Part shown: positions 25,461-34,377 of the stretch, piece by piece | Layout: every line of letters starts with the position of its first letter | How positions within the stretch are numbered: position 1 is the stretch's first letter | Assembly: GCA_938015525.1 (NCBI GenBank) | Contig: CALLPC010000006.1 | Span: forward strand, 124,001 to 188,000 | Source: an uncultured Dehalococcoidia bacterium | Lineage (GTDB): Bacteria > Chloroflexota > Dehalococcoidia > Tepidiformales > Tepidiformaceae | Direction of reading: 5' to 3' | DNA: 64,000 nt | Made by a program: the position numbers and the translations under genes | Notes under the pieces: model-generated | Databases searched by the model: none | What the model saw: only the letters and a program-made list of their open reading frames with translations | Told to the model about the DNA's origin: nothing

Positions 25461-26369
25461 TTAGCTCTCGGCTGCTCGACGGATATCGTCAAGTGGCGGG
25501 AGCCCGGGGGAATCGAGTCCAGCCTCGGACCGGAGCAGCTTCAAACGCTGGACATTTTCCGCGTCCGGGCCGCCGCCGTTGACCCCGGGCACTTCGAGCA
25601 GAAAGGGAACATCGGCGAATGCGGGGTGGCAGATGAGCGTCCGGAAGCCGTCAAAGCCGAGGTGACCGTCGCCGATATTCTCGTGACGGTCACGGAAGGT
25701 GCCGATGGGGAGCTTCGTGTCGTTGGCGTGCACAGCCACGAGGCGTTTGAGCCCCAGTTCCCGGTCGAACTCCTCGAGCGTCGCGTCCAGGCCTGCAGGC
25801 GTTGCGATGTCGTAGCCCATGGCGTAGGCGTGGCAGGTATCGAGACAGATGCCGACACGGGGCGGGCTGCCCATGGCGCGGACGATGGCGCCGAGCTCGC
25901 CGAAACGGCCGCCGATGCAATTCCCCTGGCCTGCATTGTTTTCGAGGATGAGGAGCGCCGGGTTCGAGGCGTCGTCCTCGAGCACTGCGGAGAGCAGGCC
26001 GGCGATGCGCTCGACCATCGCGCCATCGAAGCCGGCGCCGAGGTGGCTGCCGACGTGGAAAATGGTGCCTACGATTCCCATGCGGCCGGCGTAGCGATGG
26101 TAGGCGAGGAGCGAAGCCTGCGATTTTTCGAGGATTGCAGGGTCCTGACTCCCGAAGTTCATCAGGTAAACCCCGTGGAAGAAGACCGGCATGCCGGAAG
26201 CCACCCGAACGCGGTTGAATCGGTCGACCTGCTCGTCGGTCAGCGTCGGCAGTTTCCACTGCTGCGGGGCGCCGATGAACAGCTGGACGGCTTCCGCGCC
26301 GATGGCCCAGGCGCGCTCGAAGACCAGGTGCGGCCCGCCGGCGCTCGAAACATGGGCGCCGATTCTCAT
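25461..26369 (-). CDS. nfo: Endonuclease IV (AP endonuclease)
   Basis: The 302-residue TIM-barrel nuclease cleaves the DNA backbone 5' of abasic sites in base-excision repair. It starts RIGAHVSSAGG and contains the metal-ligand motifs LILENNAGQG, GICLDTCHAYAMGYD, HANDTKLPIG, RHENIGDGHLG and FLLEVPG, so the three-zinc centre is complete. GGGGGTGG precedes the ATG, and the start overlaps the methyltransferase stop codon by four bases. Confidence 0.95.
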   Translation of the reverse strand: MRIGAHVSSAGGPHLVFERAWAIGAEAVQLFIGAPQQWKLPTLTDEQVDRFNRVRVASGMPVFFHGVYLMNFGSQDPAILEKSQASLLAYHRYAGRMGIVGTIFHVGSHLGAGFDGAMVERIAGLLSAVLEDDASNPALLILENNAGQGNCIGGRFGELGAIVRAMGSPPRVGICLDTCHAYAMGYDIATPAGLDATLEEFDRELGLKRLVAVHANDTKLPIGTFRDRHENIGDGHLGFDGFRTLICHPAFADVPFLLEVPGVNGGGPDAENVQRLKLLRSEAGLDSPGLPPLDDIRRAAES

Positions 26370-26983
26370 CGTTCCACCCCCACCGGCCGGGCGAGGCCGG
26401 AAATCGAAGGCAAAGGCCCGATTCTTCCGATTCGGAGGTCGTGGACGGCGAAACCAGCCGCCTCGATGGTCTCGAGCGTGTCGCGGTTGGGGTGGCAGCC
26501 ACCCCCAACGCGAGACCAGAGCGGCGTGACAGCACCGAGCGCGATGCGGCCGAGCCGGCTGCGCGCATTGACGTGCTCCCAGAAAAGAAGGCGTCCCCCG
26601 GGCTTGAGCACCCGCCGGATTTCGCGCAGCGCTGCCACCGGGTCCGGAATGGTGCAGAGGACGAGCGTGCCGATGACGGTGTCGAAGCTAGCGTCAGGGA
26701 AATCGAGCGCCTGGGCGTCGCCGTCCCGGAGGTCCAGCGACCGGTCTGCGGGACGATGGCGTACCGCCCGCTCCCGCATGTACGGGTCTGGCTCGATCCC
26801 GACATACTCGACACCGGCCGGCAGGTGGGGCCAGTTGGAGCCAACCCCGTAACCGATTTCGAGGACGCGGCCTGACGCCTGCCCCGCGAGCCTCGCGCGG
26901 AGACGGCGCTCGCGGGCGCTCTCGTGCCGGGCGAGCCAGTCCCAGGCGGCGGCAAAGCGGCGGTGTCCAGCGGATGATGACAT
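26366..26983 (-). CDS. Class I SAM-dependent methyltransferase
   Basis: The 205-residue protein has the SAM-binding motif I VLEIGYGVGSNWPHLP, then GIEPDPYMRERA (motif II), FDTVIGTLVLCTIPDPVAALREI and GGRLLFWEHVNA. This is the UbiE/Methyltransf_11-like pattern for small-molecule or quinone substrates. ATG at 26983 is chosen because the upstream extension has no similarity and GAGGG precedes this ATG. It overlaps nfo by 4 bp (ATGA). It is divergent from the CoA-transferase at 27061. The substrate is unknown. Confidence 0.85.
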   Translation of the reverse strand: MSSSAGHRRFAAAWDWLARHESARERRLRARLAGQASGRVLEIGYGVGSNWPHLPAGVEYVGIEPDPYMRERAVRHRPADRSLDLRDGDAQALDFPDASFDTVIGTLVLCTIPDPVAALREIRRVLKPGGRLLFWEHVNARSRLGRIALGAVTPLWSRVGGGCHPNRDTLETIEAAGFAVHDLRIGRIGPLPSISGLARPVGVER

Positions 26984-27060
26984 CAGCGGCGACCCTCGAG
27001 TTCGTTGACAGGATGGTGCGGCGTCACCAAGATTCCGCGCAACCGGGGAGGGGAGCAGGG

Positions 27061-28263
27061 ATGTTTCCGAACGTGCCGCACACCGGGTTGCCATTGTCCG
27101 GGCTCGTCGTGCTGGACTGCACCATCTGGCAGCAGGGCACGTACGCCACGGCTATGCTGGCCGACTTCGGCGCCGACGTCATCAAAATCGAAGGACCGGA
27201 TGCCCCGGACCCGGGCCGCGGCCTGAGTGAGGCGTATTTCGAAAGCCATAATCGGAACAAGCGGGGCATCGTCGTCGACCTGAAGCATCCGGAAGGTCGG
27301 GAGCTGGTGCTCCGAATGGCTGAACGGGCGGACGTGTTCGTTCAGAACATGCGCCAGGGAGTCATGCAGCGGCTGGGCCTGAGTTACGAGGACCTCCGCG
27401 CTCGCAACCAGGCCATCATCTATGCGACCGCGAGCGGTTACGGTTCGAAAGGGCCGCATGCCGGCTGGCCCGCAATGGACATCCTCGGGCAGGCGCGCGG
27501 CGGCACGATGATGGTGCAGGGGCCACCGGACCAGCCGCCTGTGTTCTCGTTTGGGGGCATGGCTGACCAGGTCGGTGCCATCTCGCTGAGCTACGGCATC
27601 CTGTTAGCGCTCATTCACCGGGCACGGACCGGAGAAGGGCAGCATGTCGAGGCGTCGCTTCTCGGCGGGCAGGTGATGCTCCAGTCATTCAACATCACCG
27701 GGACGCTGTTCACCGGACAGGTGCCACCGCGCCGTGCGCGGGAAGACGCGGCGCCGCTCTGGAACGTGTACCAGTGCCGCGACGGCGGCTGGATTGCCCT
27801 GAGCATGGCACAGCTGAGCCGGTGGTGGGTCCCCCTTTGCGAAGCGCTCGGCCGCCCGGACCTGCGCGACGACCCGCGCTACAACAACCTCCCCGCTCAC
27901 ATGGAGCACCGGGCGGAGCTGATTGCTGAACTCGACCGGATTTTTGGCGAGCGCGACCAGTGGGACTGGGTGGAGTACCTCTGTGGACAGGGGCTCCCGG
28001 TCGCCCCCGTACAGGACTATGCCCAGCTCATCCGCGACCCGCAGGTGGAAGCCAACGGGTACATCGCCGAATACCAGCACCGGTCCGGGGAGTCTCGCAG
28101 GATGGTTGGTCCGGCGGTCCAGCTGGCGGCGACGCCGGGGAAGATTCGTTGCGGTGCGCCTGAGTTCGGCGAGCATACGGAGGAGGTGCTCCTCGAGTTC
28201 GGGTTCAGCTGGGATGAGGTGAAACGGCTGCGAACGCTCGGGGCAATCGGCTCGCGGTCCTGA
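27061..28263 (+). CDS. CaiB/BaiF CoA-transferase family III protein
   Basis: The 400-residue protein starts MFPNVPHTGLPLSGLVVLDC. It has LADFGADVIKIEGPD, NRNKRGIVVDLKHPEGRELV, the catalytic Asp in GGMADQVGAISLSYG, and RTGEGQHVEASLLGGQ. It is closely similar in layout to the CoA-transferase at 12094-13287 (both have a QQG motif after the first strand). The start at 27061 follows GGAGGGGAG. It stands alone on the plus strand, upstream of the copper genes. The substrate acid is unknown. Confidence 0.92.
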   Translation: MFPNVPHTGLPLSGLVVLDCTIWQQGTYATAMLADFGADVIKIEGPDAPDPGRGLSEAYFESHNRNKRGIVVDLKHPEGRELVLRMAERADVFVQNMRQGVMQRLGLSYEDLRARNQAIIYATASGYGSKGPHAGWPAMDILGQARGGTMMVQGPPDQPPVFSFGGMADQVGAISLSYGILLALIHRARTGEGQHVEASLLGGQVMLQSFNITGTLFTGQVPPRRAREDAAPLWNVYQCRDGGWIALSMAQLSRWWVPLCEALGRPDLRDDPRYNNLPAHMEHRAELIAELDRIFGERDQWDWVEYLCGQGLPVAPVQDYAQLIRDPQVEANGYIAEYQHRSGESRRMVGPAVQLAATPGKIRCGAPEFGEHTEEVLLEFGFSWDEVKRLRTLGAIGSRS

Positions 28264-28267
28264 TCGG

Positions 28268-28309
28268 TTGACACGCGTTTGCGCACCCGTGAGGATAGGG
28301 GGGTATCCT
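28268..28309 (+). promoter_or_regulatory. Promoter and CsoR/RcnR-type operator of the copper genes
   Basis: TTGACA (28268-28273) is a perfect -35 box. Seventeen bases on, the -10 position overlaps a perfect inverted repeat, AGGATA-GGGGGG-TATCCT (28292-28309). Two 6-bp arms flanking a run of six G is the hallmark of type I operators bound by the CsoR/RcnR family (compare TACT-G6-N-AGTA). Binding would cover the core promoter and repress the three genes below until metal is bound. Confidence 0.8.
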
Positions 28310-28321
28310 ATTGGAGGTTCA

Positions 28322-28597
28322 ATGACCCCGGAAGTCCGACGCCAGGCCCGGCGCCGCATCAGGATCATCGCCGGCCAGGTGGCCGCCCTCGAGAAGCAGA
28401 TCGAGGACGACAGGTACTGCATGGAGGTCCTCGACCTGTCGCTCTCGATTCAGCGCGCGCTCCGGAGCCTGGACGCCCTCGTGCTGGACGGCCACCTGAA
28501 GACACACGTGGTCCAGATGATGAAAGGCGGCGAGGAGGAGAAAGCCATTGCTGAGCTGCAGCGGCTATATCGGACCCGGGGGCCCAGCGAGCCCTGA
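28322..28597 (+). CDS. CsoR/RcnR-family metal-sensing repressor
   Basis: The 91-residue all-helical protein has the family pattern RRIRIIAGQVAALEKQIE and RYCMEVL. The metal-ligand positions are C33, H58 and H62 (GHLKTHVVQ). CsoR proper uses Cys-His-Cys; this Cys-His-His set resembles RcnR, although the downstream genes export copper. The start at 28322 follows GGAGG by four bases. The gene is directly behind a G6-centred operator that it probably binds. It heads an operon with copZ and copA. The metal could be Cu(I), or Ni/Co with altered ligands. Confidence 0.88.
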   Translation: MTPEVRRQARRRIRIIAGQVAALEKQIEDDRYCMEVLDLSLSIQRALRSLDALVLDGHLKTHVVQMMKGGEEEKAIAELQRLYRTRGPSEP

Positions 28598-28628
28598 GCA
28601 ACGCGTGACGTACAGGAGGAGCGACATC

Positions 28629-28838
28629 ATGGCCCAGGTCGTTGAGCTGAGCATCACGGGAATGACGTGCGACCACTGCGTGAATGCCGTCACCGCGGCG
28701 CTCAAGGGCGTTCCCGGCGTCCGCGAGGCGGTCGTTAGCCTGGCCGACAAATCGGCCAAGGTTACGGGTGACGACCTCGACGTGGCGAAACTCATCGAGA
28801 CCGTCAAAGAAGAAGGGTACGAAGCGGCGGCCCGCTGA
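28629..28838 (+). CDS. copZ: CopZ-like copper chaperone
   Basis: The 69-residue heavy-metal-associated domain has the Cu(I) site GMTCDHC and the ferredoxin-like fold (VELSITGMTCDHCVNAVTAAL). It should carry Cu(I) to the CopA pump encoded 29 bp downstream. A strong AGGAGG precedes the ATG. Confidence 0.93.
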   Translation: MAQVVELSITGMTCDHCVNAVTAALKGVPGVREAVVSLADKSAKVTGDDLDVAKLIETVKEEGYEAAAR

Positions 28839-28867
28839 ACGCCTCAAAGCGGCCGGGAGACCCGAGC

Positions 28868-31249
28868 ATGGCATCCAGTACCAGGGAGAACGCCGTCACG
28901 CTCAGCGTCACCGGCATGACCTGCGCGTCCTGCGTACGGCGGGTGGAGCGGGCGCTAAGCAAGGTTGAGGGCGTCGAAACTGCGACCGTCAATTTCGCCG
29001 CCGAGACGGCGCAGGTCACCCTTGGTGCGCCGGTGCCCGTGGAGTCGCTGGTCCGGGCGGTGGAGAAGGCCGGCTACCGCGCCGTGCCGGTCACGGCGCG
29101 AGACCGGCGGGACCTTTCGGCGGAAGCGCGCGCCAGCCTTCTCCGGCTCCTCGTCGCTTCGGTGTTCGCGGTCCCGGCGGTTCTCCTCGCGATGGCCATG
29201 GACATCGCGGGGCTGCATCTCTTCGGCGACCCGGTGCTGCACGGCTGGCTGGTCCTCGCGCTCGCGACCCCAGTGCAGTTCGGACTTGGCTGGCGTTTCT
29301 ACCGGGGCGCATGGGCGAGCCTGCGCCAGCTGAACCCGAACATGGATGTGCTCGTGGCGCTCGGTACCTCGGTTGCCTACGCCTACAGTGCATGGGTCGT
29401 GGTGAGCGGGAGGCACGGCACGCACATGTACTTTGACGTGAGCGTCGCAGTCCTGTTCTTCATTTCGATGGGCAAGTATTTCGAGGAAACGTCAAAAGGG
29501 GCTGCGTCGCAGGCGATTCGCGCGCTTCTCGCACAGGTCCCTGCAACCGCCACGGTGCTCCGTGAGGCTTCGGAAATCGAGCTGCCGGTCGAGATGGTGC
29601 GCGTCGGGGACCGCATCCTGGTTCGCCCGGGCCAGCGCGTGCCCGTCGATGGCGTCGTCGTCGAGGGCGCGAGCACCGTCGACGAGTCGCTACTGACGGG
29701 CGAATCCGTGCCGGTAGAGCGGAAGCCGGGCGATGCCGTCATCGGCGGCTCGGTGAACCAGAACGGCGTGATGGTCATCGAAGCGAGGGCGGTGGGCGCC
29801 GATGCAGCTCTCCAGCGGATAGTGCGGCTGGTGGAGGAGGCGCAGGGCTCCAAAGCCCCAGTACAGCGCGTCGTCGACCGGGTAGCGGCGGTGTTCGTCC
29901 CGGTCGTCATCGCGCTCGCGCTGGCGACCTTCGCCGCCTGGGGGTGGGGGGCAGGGGAGTGGCAGCAGGGAATGACCGCTGCGGTCGCCGTGCTGGTCAT
30001 CGCATGCCCCTGCGCCCTCGGGCTGGCGACGCCGACGGCCATCATGGTGGGCACCGGCCTCGGCGCGAGCCGCGGCATCCTCATTCGCAACGCCGGCGTG
30101 CTCGAACGGACACGGGGCCTGGATGTCGTCGTGCTCGACAAGACCGGGACACTGACCGCGGGACGGCCGGTGATTACCGACATCGTCCCGGTCGCTCAGT
30201 TCGGGCGAGAGGAGCTGCTGCGGCTGGCAGCGGCGGCTGAGTCGCCGAGTGAGCACCCGCTGAGTCGTGCGGTGGTCGATGCGGCCGCGGACGGGGGCCT
30301 CGAACTGCCCCCTGCCACGCAGTTCGAGGCGCTCACGGCCCGCGGCGTCCAAGCCATGGTCGAGGGCAAACTGGTGCAGGTCGGCAACCGCGCGATGTTC
30401 GAGGAGCTCGGCTTCGGGCTGAAGCCACTCGATGAGACCATTGCGGCACTCGAATCACAGGGCCGCACGGTCGCCATCGTCGCGGTCGACGGGTCAGTGG
30501 CGGGATTGCTCGGATTTTTCGACGACGTGAAGCCGAACGCGGCGAGGGCGGTGGCCGCCCTTCGCCGGCTCGGGCTCAGGGTCGTCATGCTCACGGGCGA
30601 TAACGAACGCGCCGCGGCGGCAGTGGCGGCGCAGGTCGGCATCAGCGAGTTCCGGGCCGGGATGAGGCCGGAGGAGAAACTCGCGTACGTGCGGGAATTG
30701 CAGGCGCAGGGGCTTGCCGTGGCAATGGCAGGCGACGGGGTCAACGATGCGCCGGCCCTCGCCCAGGCCGACGTCGGGATCGCCATGAGCACCGGCACCG
30801 ACGTGGCCATCGAGACGGGCGACATCACGCTCCTGCACGGCGATGTGGCGAAGATCGCGGAAGCGATCGCACTTTCCCGGCAGACGCTCACGACGATCAA
30901 GCAGAACCTCGCCTGGGCCTTCGGCTACAACGTGGTGGCGCTGCCGATCGCGGCGCTAGGGCTGCTGAACCCGCTCTTCGCCGGGGCAGCCATGGCCCTT
31001 AGCTCGGTGAGCGTGATGGCGAACAGCCTGCGGCTGCGCACCAAGGCCCCGGCGCTGGCGCGTGCTGCCGGGAACGAGTACACGGCCCCGGTCGAGGGCG
31101 TGCTGCACGTGAACCGGGGGCCATTGGTGGCAATGGTAGCTGCGTTCGCCCTGCTCGTCGTGCCGCTCGTCGTTTTCACGGGCATCGATAGAGGCTGGTT
31201 CGCGACCCGGGGTGGTGAGGCAGGAAGCCACCAGGGCCCGCACGGATGA
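28868..31249 (+). CDS. copA: P1B-type copper-exporting ATPase
   Basis: The 793-residue inner-membrane pump has one N-terminal metal-binding domain (GMTCASCVRR), eight transmembrane helices with the ion site CPC (VIACPCALGLATPTA), the phosphorylated Asp in DKTGTLTAG, SEHPLSRA, and the hinge MAGDGVNDAPALAQADVGIAM. With CPC and the neighbouring CopZ, the substrate is Cu(I) exported from the cytoplasm. GGGAG lies just before the ATG. It ends the repressor-copZ-copA operon. Confidence 0.95.
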   Translation: MASSTRENAVTLSVTGMTCASCVRRVERALSKVEGVETATVNFAAETAQVTLGAPVPVESLVRAVEKAGYRAVPVTARDRRDLSAEARASLLRLLVASVFAVPAVLLAMAMDIAGLHLFGDPVLHGWLVLALATPVQFGLGWRFYRGAWASLRQLNPNMDVLVALGTSVAYAYSAWVVVSGRHGTHMYFDVSVAVLFFISMGKYFEETSKGAASQAIRALLAQVPATATVLREASEIELPVEMVRVGDRILVRPGQRVPVDGVVVEGASTVDESLLTGESVPVERKPGDAVIGGSVNQNGVMVIEARAVGADAALQRIVRLVEEAQGSKAPVQRVVDRVAAVFVPVVIALALATFAAWGWGAGEWQQGMTAAVAVLVIACPCALGLATPTAIMVGTGLGASRGILIRNAGVLERTRGLDVVVLDKTGTLTAGRPVITDIVPVAQFGREELLRLAAAAESPSEHPLSRAVVDAAADGGLELPPATQFEALTARGVQAMVEGKLVQVGNRAMFEELGFGLKPLDETIAALESQGRTVAIVAVDGSVAGLLGFFDDVKPNAARAVAALRRLGLRVVMLTGDNERAAAAVAAQVGISEFRAGMRPEEKLAYVRELQAQGLAVAMAGDGVNDAPALAQADVGIAMSTGTDVAIETGDITLLHGDVAKIAEAIALSRQTLTTIKQNLAWAFGYNVVALPIAALGLLNPLFAGAAMALSSVSVMANSLRLRTKAPALARAAGNEYTAPVEGVLHVNRGPLVAMVAAFALLVVPLVVFTGIDRGWFATRGGEAGSHQGPHG

Positions 31250-31467
31250 CCTGCCGCTCGAGGACCTGCCGGTGCCGGCGCGGGGGCCGCTGGCGAGCTG
31301 CGGCATAGCCGCGCTGGTCGGGCGCCTTCGTCCACACGGCAGACTCCCGGGACAGAAGTCGAATTCCGTGGGCTATCCGGAAAGACGCCCAACCACTGCG
31401 GTCCGCTGTGGCCGGGAGCCCGCCCCGCTCACGCCCCGTTCGCTCTTCCGCTGTTAGACTGAAAGCC

Positions 31468-32634
31468 ATGAAGCGCTCGAACACCCGACCGGTCCGGGCC
31501 GGTTCGGTCATCATCGGGGGCGGGAATCCCATCGTCGTCCAGTCGATGTGCGCCACGCGTACGACAGACGTGGAGGCGACTGCAGCCCAGGCAAGGATGC
31601 TCCACGACGCCGGGGCGGGGCTCGTGCGTATCGCTGTCGACAGTGCAAAAGACGTTGCCGCGCTCGCAGAGGTACGCGCCCGTGTGCCAGAGGCAAACCT
31701 CGTCGTCGACCTGCAGGAGAACTACCGGCTCATCACGCAGGTCGCGCCCCACGTGAACAAGGTGCGGTATAACCCCGGCCACCTCTACCACCACGAAAAG
31801 CAGAAGAGCGTACGCGAGAAGGTGGCGTTCATTGCGGACACGGCGGCCCGGCACGACCTCGCTGTGCGCGTGGGCGTAAACTGCGGCTCGGTCGACCCGG
31901 AGATGGAGGCGAAGTTCGAAGGCGCCGACCCCCCGGGGCTGGAGGGGGTGACCGCTATGGTGGAGAGCGCCCTCGAGCACTGTGAAATCCTCGACGACCT
32001 GGGGTTCGAACGGTACGTCGTATCGTTGAAAGACTCGGACCCAAGGAAGGTCATCGAGGCGAACGTACGGTTCGCGGCGGTTCGGCCGGAAATTCCGCTC
32101 CACCTGGGCGTGACGGAAGCCGGGATGCTGCCGGACGGCGCCATCAAGACACGCATCGCCTTCGAGCAGCTGCTGTCACGCGGCATCGGCGACACGATCC
32201 GGGTCTCGCTCACCCTGCCGTTCGCCGAGAAGTGGCGCGAAGTGGAGGTCGGGCGGCAGATCATCGCCGATGTGGATGCCGGGCGGTACCGTTCAGTGCC
32301 GCAGTTCCTCGAAGGGGGGCTGAACATCATCAGCTGCCCAAGCTGCAGCCGGGTTGAGAATGAGGCGTTCGTCGAACTGGCCTTCAGGGTCAAAGAGATG
32401 ACCGCCTATGCGAAGGAGCACGACATCACGATCGCGGTAATGGGCTGCCGCGTGAACGGGCCGGGCGAGACGGATGACGCAGACCTTGGTCTCTGGTGCG
32501 CGCCGACCTTCGTGAATCTGAAGCGGGGCGAACAAGAGCTCGGGGCGTTTTCCTACGACACCGTGCTGGACCGGCTGAAAGAAGAGCTCGACCGGCTCAT
32601 CGCGGAAAGGCGGCGAGCATCCGCGCGCCCCTGA
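31468..32634 (+). CDS. ispG: 4-hydroxy-3-methylbut-2-en-1-yl diphosphate synthase (IspG)
   Basis: The 388-residue iron-sulfur enzyme carries out the penultimate step of the MEP pathway. It shows [20 protein letters not shown] at the start, IRVSLT, and the [4Fe-4S] cysteines in IISCPSCSR and [11 protein letters not shown]. The ATG at 31468 is preferred over an upstream in-frame start. TAGACT followed by seven bases directly precedes it, which suggests a leaderless transcript. It is separate from dxs in the window. Confidence 0.95.
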   Translation: MKRSNTRPVRAGSVIIGGGNPIVVQSMCATRTTDVEATAAQARMLHDAGAGLVRIAVDSAKDVAALAEVRARVPEANLVVDLQENYRLITQVAPHVNKVRYNPGHLYHHEKQKSVREKVAFIADTAARHDLAVRVGVNCGSVDPEMEAKFEGADPPGLEGVTAMVESALEHCEILDDLGFERYVVSLKDSDPRKVIEANVRFAAVRPEIPLHLGVTEAGMLPDGAIKTRIAFEQLLSRGIGDTIRVSLTLPFAEKWREVEVGRQIIADVDAGRYRSVPQFLEGGLNIISCPSCSRVENEAFVELAFRVKEMTAYAKEHDITIAVMGCRVNGPGETDDADLGLWCAPTFVNLKRGEQELGAFSYDTVLDRLKEELDRLIAERRRASARP

Positions 32635-32673
32635 GAAGTGCGCCGGGGCGCGGCGTCCGTTAATCTCCGTGCC

Positions 32674-33378
32674 ATGCCCGGCGGAACGGTTTCCGCAATC
32701 GCACGCTACCCGGTCAAGTCCATGCAGGGCGAATCCCTGCAGGCGGTCACGCTCGGGTTCCACGGGGTCCCGCTCGACCGTGGGTTTGCCTTCGTCCAGG
32801 ACGGCGTTGTGAGCCCATTCCCATGGTTCACCGGCCGCGATTGTCCGCGACTTCTGCAGTGCGTGCCGCAGGTGGTCCCGACCGGAAGCTACTGGCCGAG
32901 AGTCGACGTCACCGTGCCGGGCGGAGCGGTCCTGCCAGTAGAGAGTGCGGAGCTGGCGCAGCTCCTCGAACTGTGGTCCGGGAAAAAGGTGCGGCTGCAT
33001 TCGGATTACCGGGGCAGTCAGGACGTGGCCTACCTCTCGGTGATTTCGACGGCGACGGTCCGTGCGATTGCGGCAGCGGCCGGCGTCCGGCCAGACCATC
33101 GACGCTTTCGAATGAATTTGGTCCTCGATATCGGGGAGATGCCGTTCGTGGAGAAGGGGTGGGTCGGACGAACGATCAGGGTCGGGGCGGCAATGTTAGC
33201 GGTCCACGAACAGGACCAGCGCTGCCAGATGGTCACGCTGGACCCCGAGACCGGGGAATCGTGCCCCGCAGTGCTCAAGGAGCTGGGCAAGCTCAACGGC
33301 GCCTGCGCGGGCGCCTATTGCTCGGTCCTCGTGCCTGGCGAGGTCCGGCTGGGCGACCCGGTTGAGCTGCCCCGGTAA
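32674..33378 (+). CDS. MOSC-domain protein (molybdenum cofactor sulfurase-like)
   Basis: The 234-residue protein starts with the MOSC N-terminal pattern VSAIARYPVKSMQGESLQ and GVPLDRGFAFVQDG. The MOSC core follows (RRFRMNLVLDIGEMPFVEKGWVGRTIRVG, QDQRCQMVTLDPETGE, with the conserved Cys in RCQM). Such proteins deliver sulfur or bind the molybdenum cofactor. TAATCT and seven bases precede the ATG at 32674, so it appears leaderless. It ends just before the tmRNA terminator on the opposite strand. Confidence 0.88.
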   Translation: MPGGTVSAIARYPVKSMQGESLQAVTLGFHGVPLDRGFAFVQDGVVSPFPWFTGRDCPRLLQCVPQVVPTGSYWPRVDVTVPGGAVLPVESAELAQLLELWSGKKVRLHSDYRGSQDVAYLSVISTATVRAIAAAAGVRPDHRRFRMNLVLDIGEMPFVEKGWVGRTIRVGAAMLAVHEQDQRCQMVTLDPETGESCPAVLKELGKLNGACAGAYCSVLVPGEVRLGDPVELPR

Positions 33379-33405
33379 AGTCCCGGGTGCGATGGACTGC
33401 TCCTC

Positions 33406-33438
33406 AAGAAGAGAAAACGGGCCCGCGCTTGCGGGCCC
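33406..33438 (-). terminator. Intrinsic terminator of ssrA
   Basis: The stem GGGCCCGC/GCGGGCCC (33419-33426 with 33431-33438) is followed on the minus strand by GTTTTCTCTTCTT, a good U-rich tail. It lies directly after the CCA end of the tmRNA. Confidence 0.85.
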
Positions 33439-33449
33439 GCCGTGTCTGC

Positions 33450-33809
33450 TGGTGGAGACGCGGGAGAGTCGAACTCCCGGTCCAGCGAAGGTCGGCTCCG
33501 GATTCTCCTACAGGCTTTCCCACCGATGGGGGTCTCACCGGGCGACTGCAGTGGTGGTCCCCACGTCACCCGGCCAGCCGAGCGATCTTTCGCGGGCGGT
33601 ATCGGCGTCGGCCCGCGGCAGCCTGGCTTTGGTGACGCCCTACCCCGGCGCTACCAGGCCGGGCCCCGAGGAGGACGGCTCCGCACTAAGCGGCGAGAGC
33701 GAGTTGGCGAGTGTTGCCGTTTATTTTTGGCCGCCTGATTTACGAGGGTGACAGCCAACCTCGGCCTGCTATCCGGCTACCTGGCTTCCTGTCGATTCCT
33801 TTCGTCCCC
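33450..33809 (-). ncRNA. ssrA: Transfer-messenger RNA (tmRNA)
   Basis: The tRNA-like ends are clear. The 5' end GGGGACG pairs with CGTCTCC before the encoded ACCA at the 3' end, and the T arm is GGGAGTTCGACTCTCCC. The tag region is at 33686-33718 (minus strand). Reading from GGC it encodes GNTRQLALAA and then TAG, so with the tRNA-borne Ala the tag is AGNTRQLALAA. The ALAA end is the usual degradation signal for ClpP and related proteases. The RNA rescues stalled ribosomes with SmpB, which is encoded just upstream. Confidence 0.93.
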
Positions 33810-33852
33810 GTGATGCCTCAAGTATAGCACGCCCGTCGGGGAGGGAGCTCGC

Positions 33853-34308
33853 CTAGCGTGCGGAGCGCTTGAGTGCCTCGGCGGCGGCGAGCTCCTGTTC
33901 GCGCCGCTTCACCGCCTCTCGCTTGTCGTAGCTCTTCCGACCGCGCCCCACGCCGAGCTCGACTTTGGCCTTGCCACGCTTGAAATACATAGAAAGCGGG
34001 ATGAGCGTCAGGCCCTTTTGCTCCACCATCTGCGCTATGCGCCGGATCTCCTTCCGGTGAAGAAGGAGCTTGCGGTCGCGGGTTGGGTCGTGAGCGGCGT
34101 ACCCGGCATTGGCGTAGGGGGCGATGTGGGCTCCGATGAGCCATGCCTCGCCGTCCTTGATGCGGGCGTAGGCCCCCTGAAGCTGAACCTTGTGGTCCCG
34201 CACGGACTTGATTTCACTGCCGGTCAGCACGATACCGGCCTCGAAGCGGGCAAGGACCTCGTAGTCGTGACGAGCGCGGCGGTTTTGGGCGATCGTGGTG
34301 TCGGGCAT
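33853..34308 (-). CDS. smpB: SsrA-binding protein SmpB
   Basis: The 151-residue OB-fold protein binds tmRNA and brings it to stalled ribosomes. It starts IAQNRRARHDYEVLARFEAGIVLTG and has the conserved GSEIKSVRDHKVQLQGAYARI, LLLHRKEI, LTLIPLSMYFKRGKAKVELGVGRGRKSYDKR and a basic C-terminal tail. Its stop codon is 44 bp from the 5' end of the tmRNA gene, in the same orientation. No clear ribosome binding site was seen. Confidence 0.96.
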   Translation of the reverse strand: MPDTTIAQNRRARHDYEVLARFEAGIVLTGSEIKSVRDHKVQLQGAYARIKDGEAWLIGAHIAPYANAGYAAHDPTRDRKLLLHRKEIRRIAQMVEQKGLTLIPLSMYFKRGKAKVELGVGRGRKSYDKREAVKRREQELAAAEALKRSAR

Positions 34309-34321
34309 GCGATGAAATGGA

Positions 34322-34350
34322 GCGGGCCCATCGCGTATGGATGGGCCCGC
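34322..34350 (-). terminator. Hairpin between ctp and smpB
   Basis: A perfect 11-bp stem (34322-34332 with 34340-34350) and a 7-base loop separate the peptidase gene from smpB. No U tract follows, so read-through is possible. Confidence 0.55.
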
Positions 34351-34377
34351 GGCTCACTGGCGAAGTATACAGCGGGG

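Noticed and set aside
31250-31467. Small gene between copA and ispG
   Set aside because: Short frames only, with no ribosome binding site; the stretch ends with the ispG leaderless promoter.
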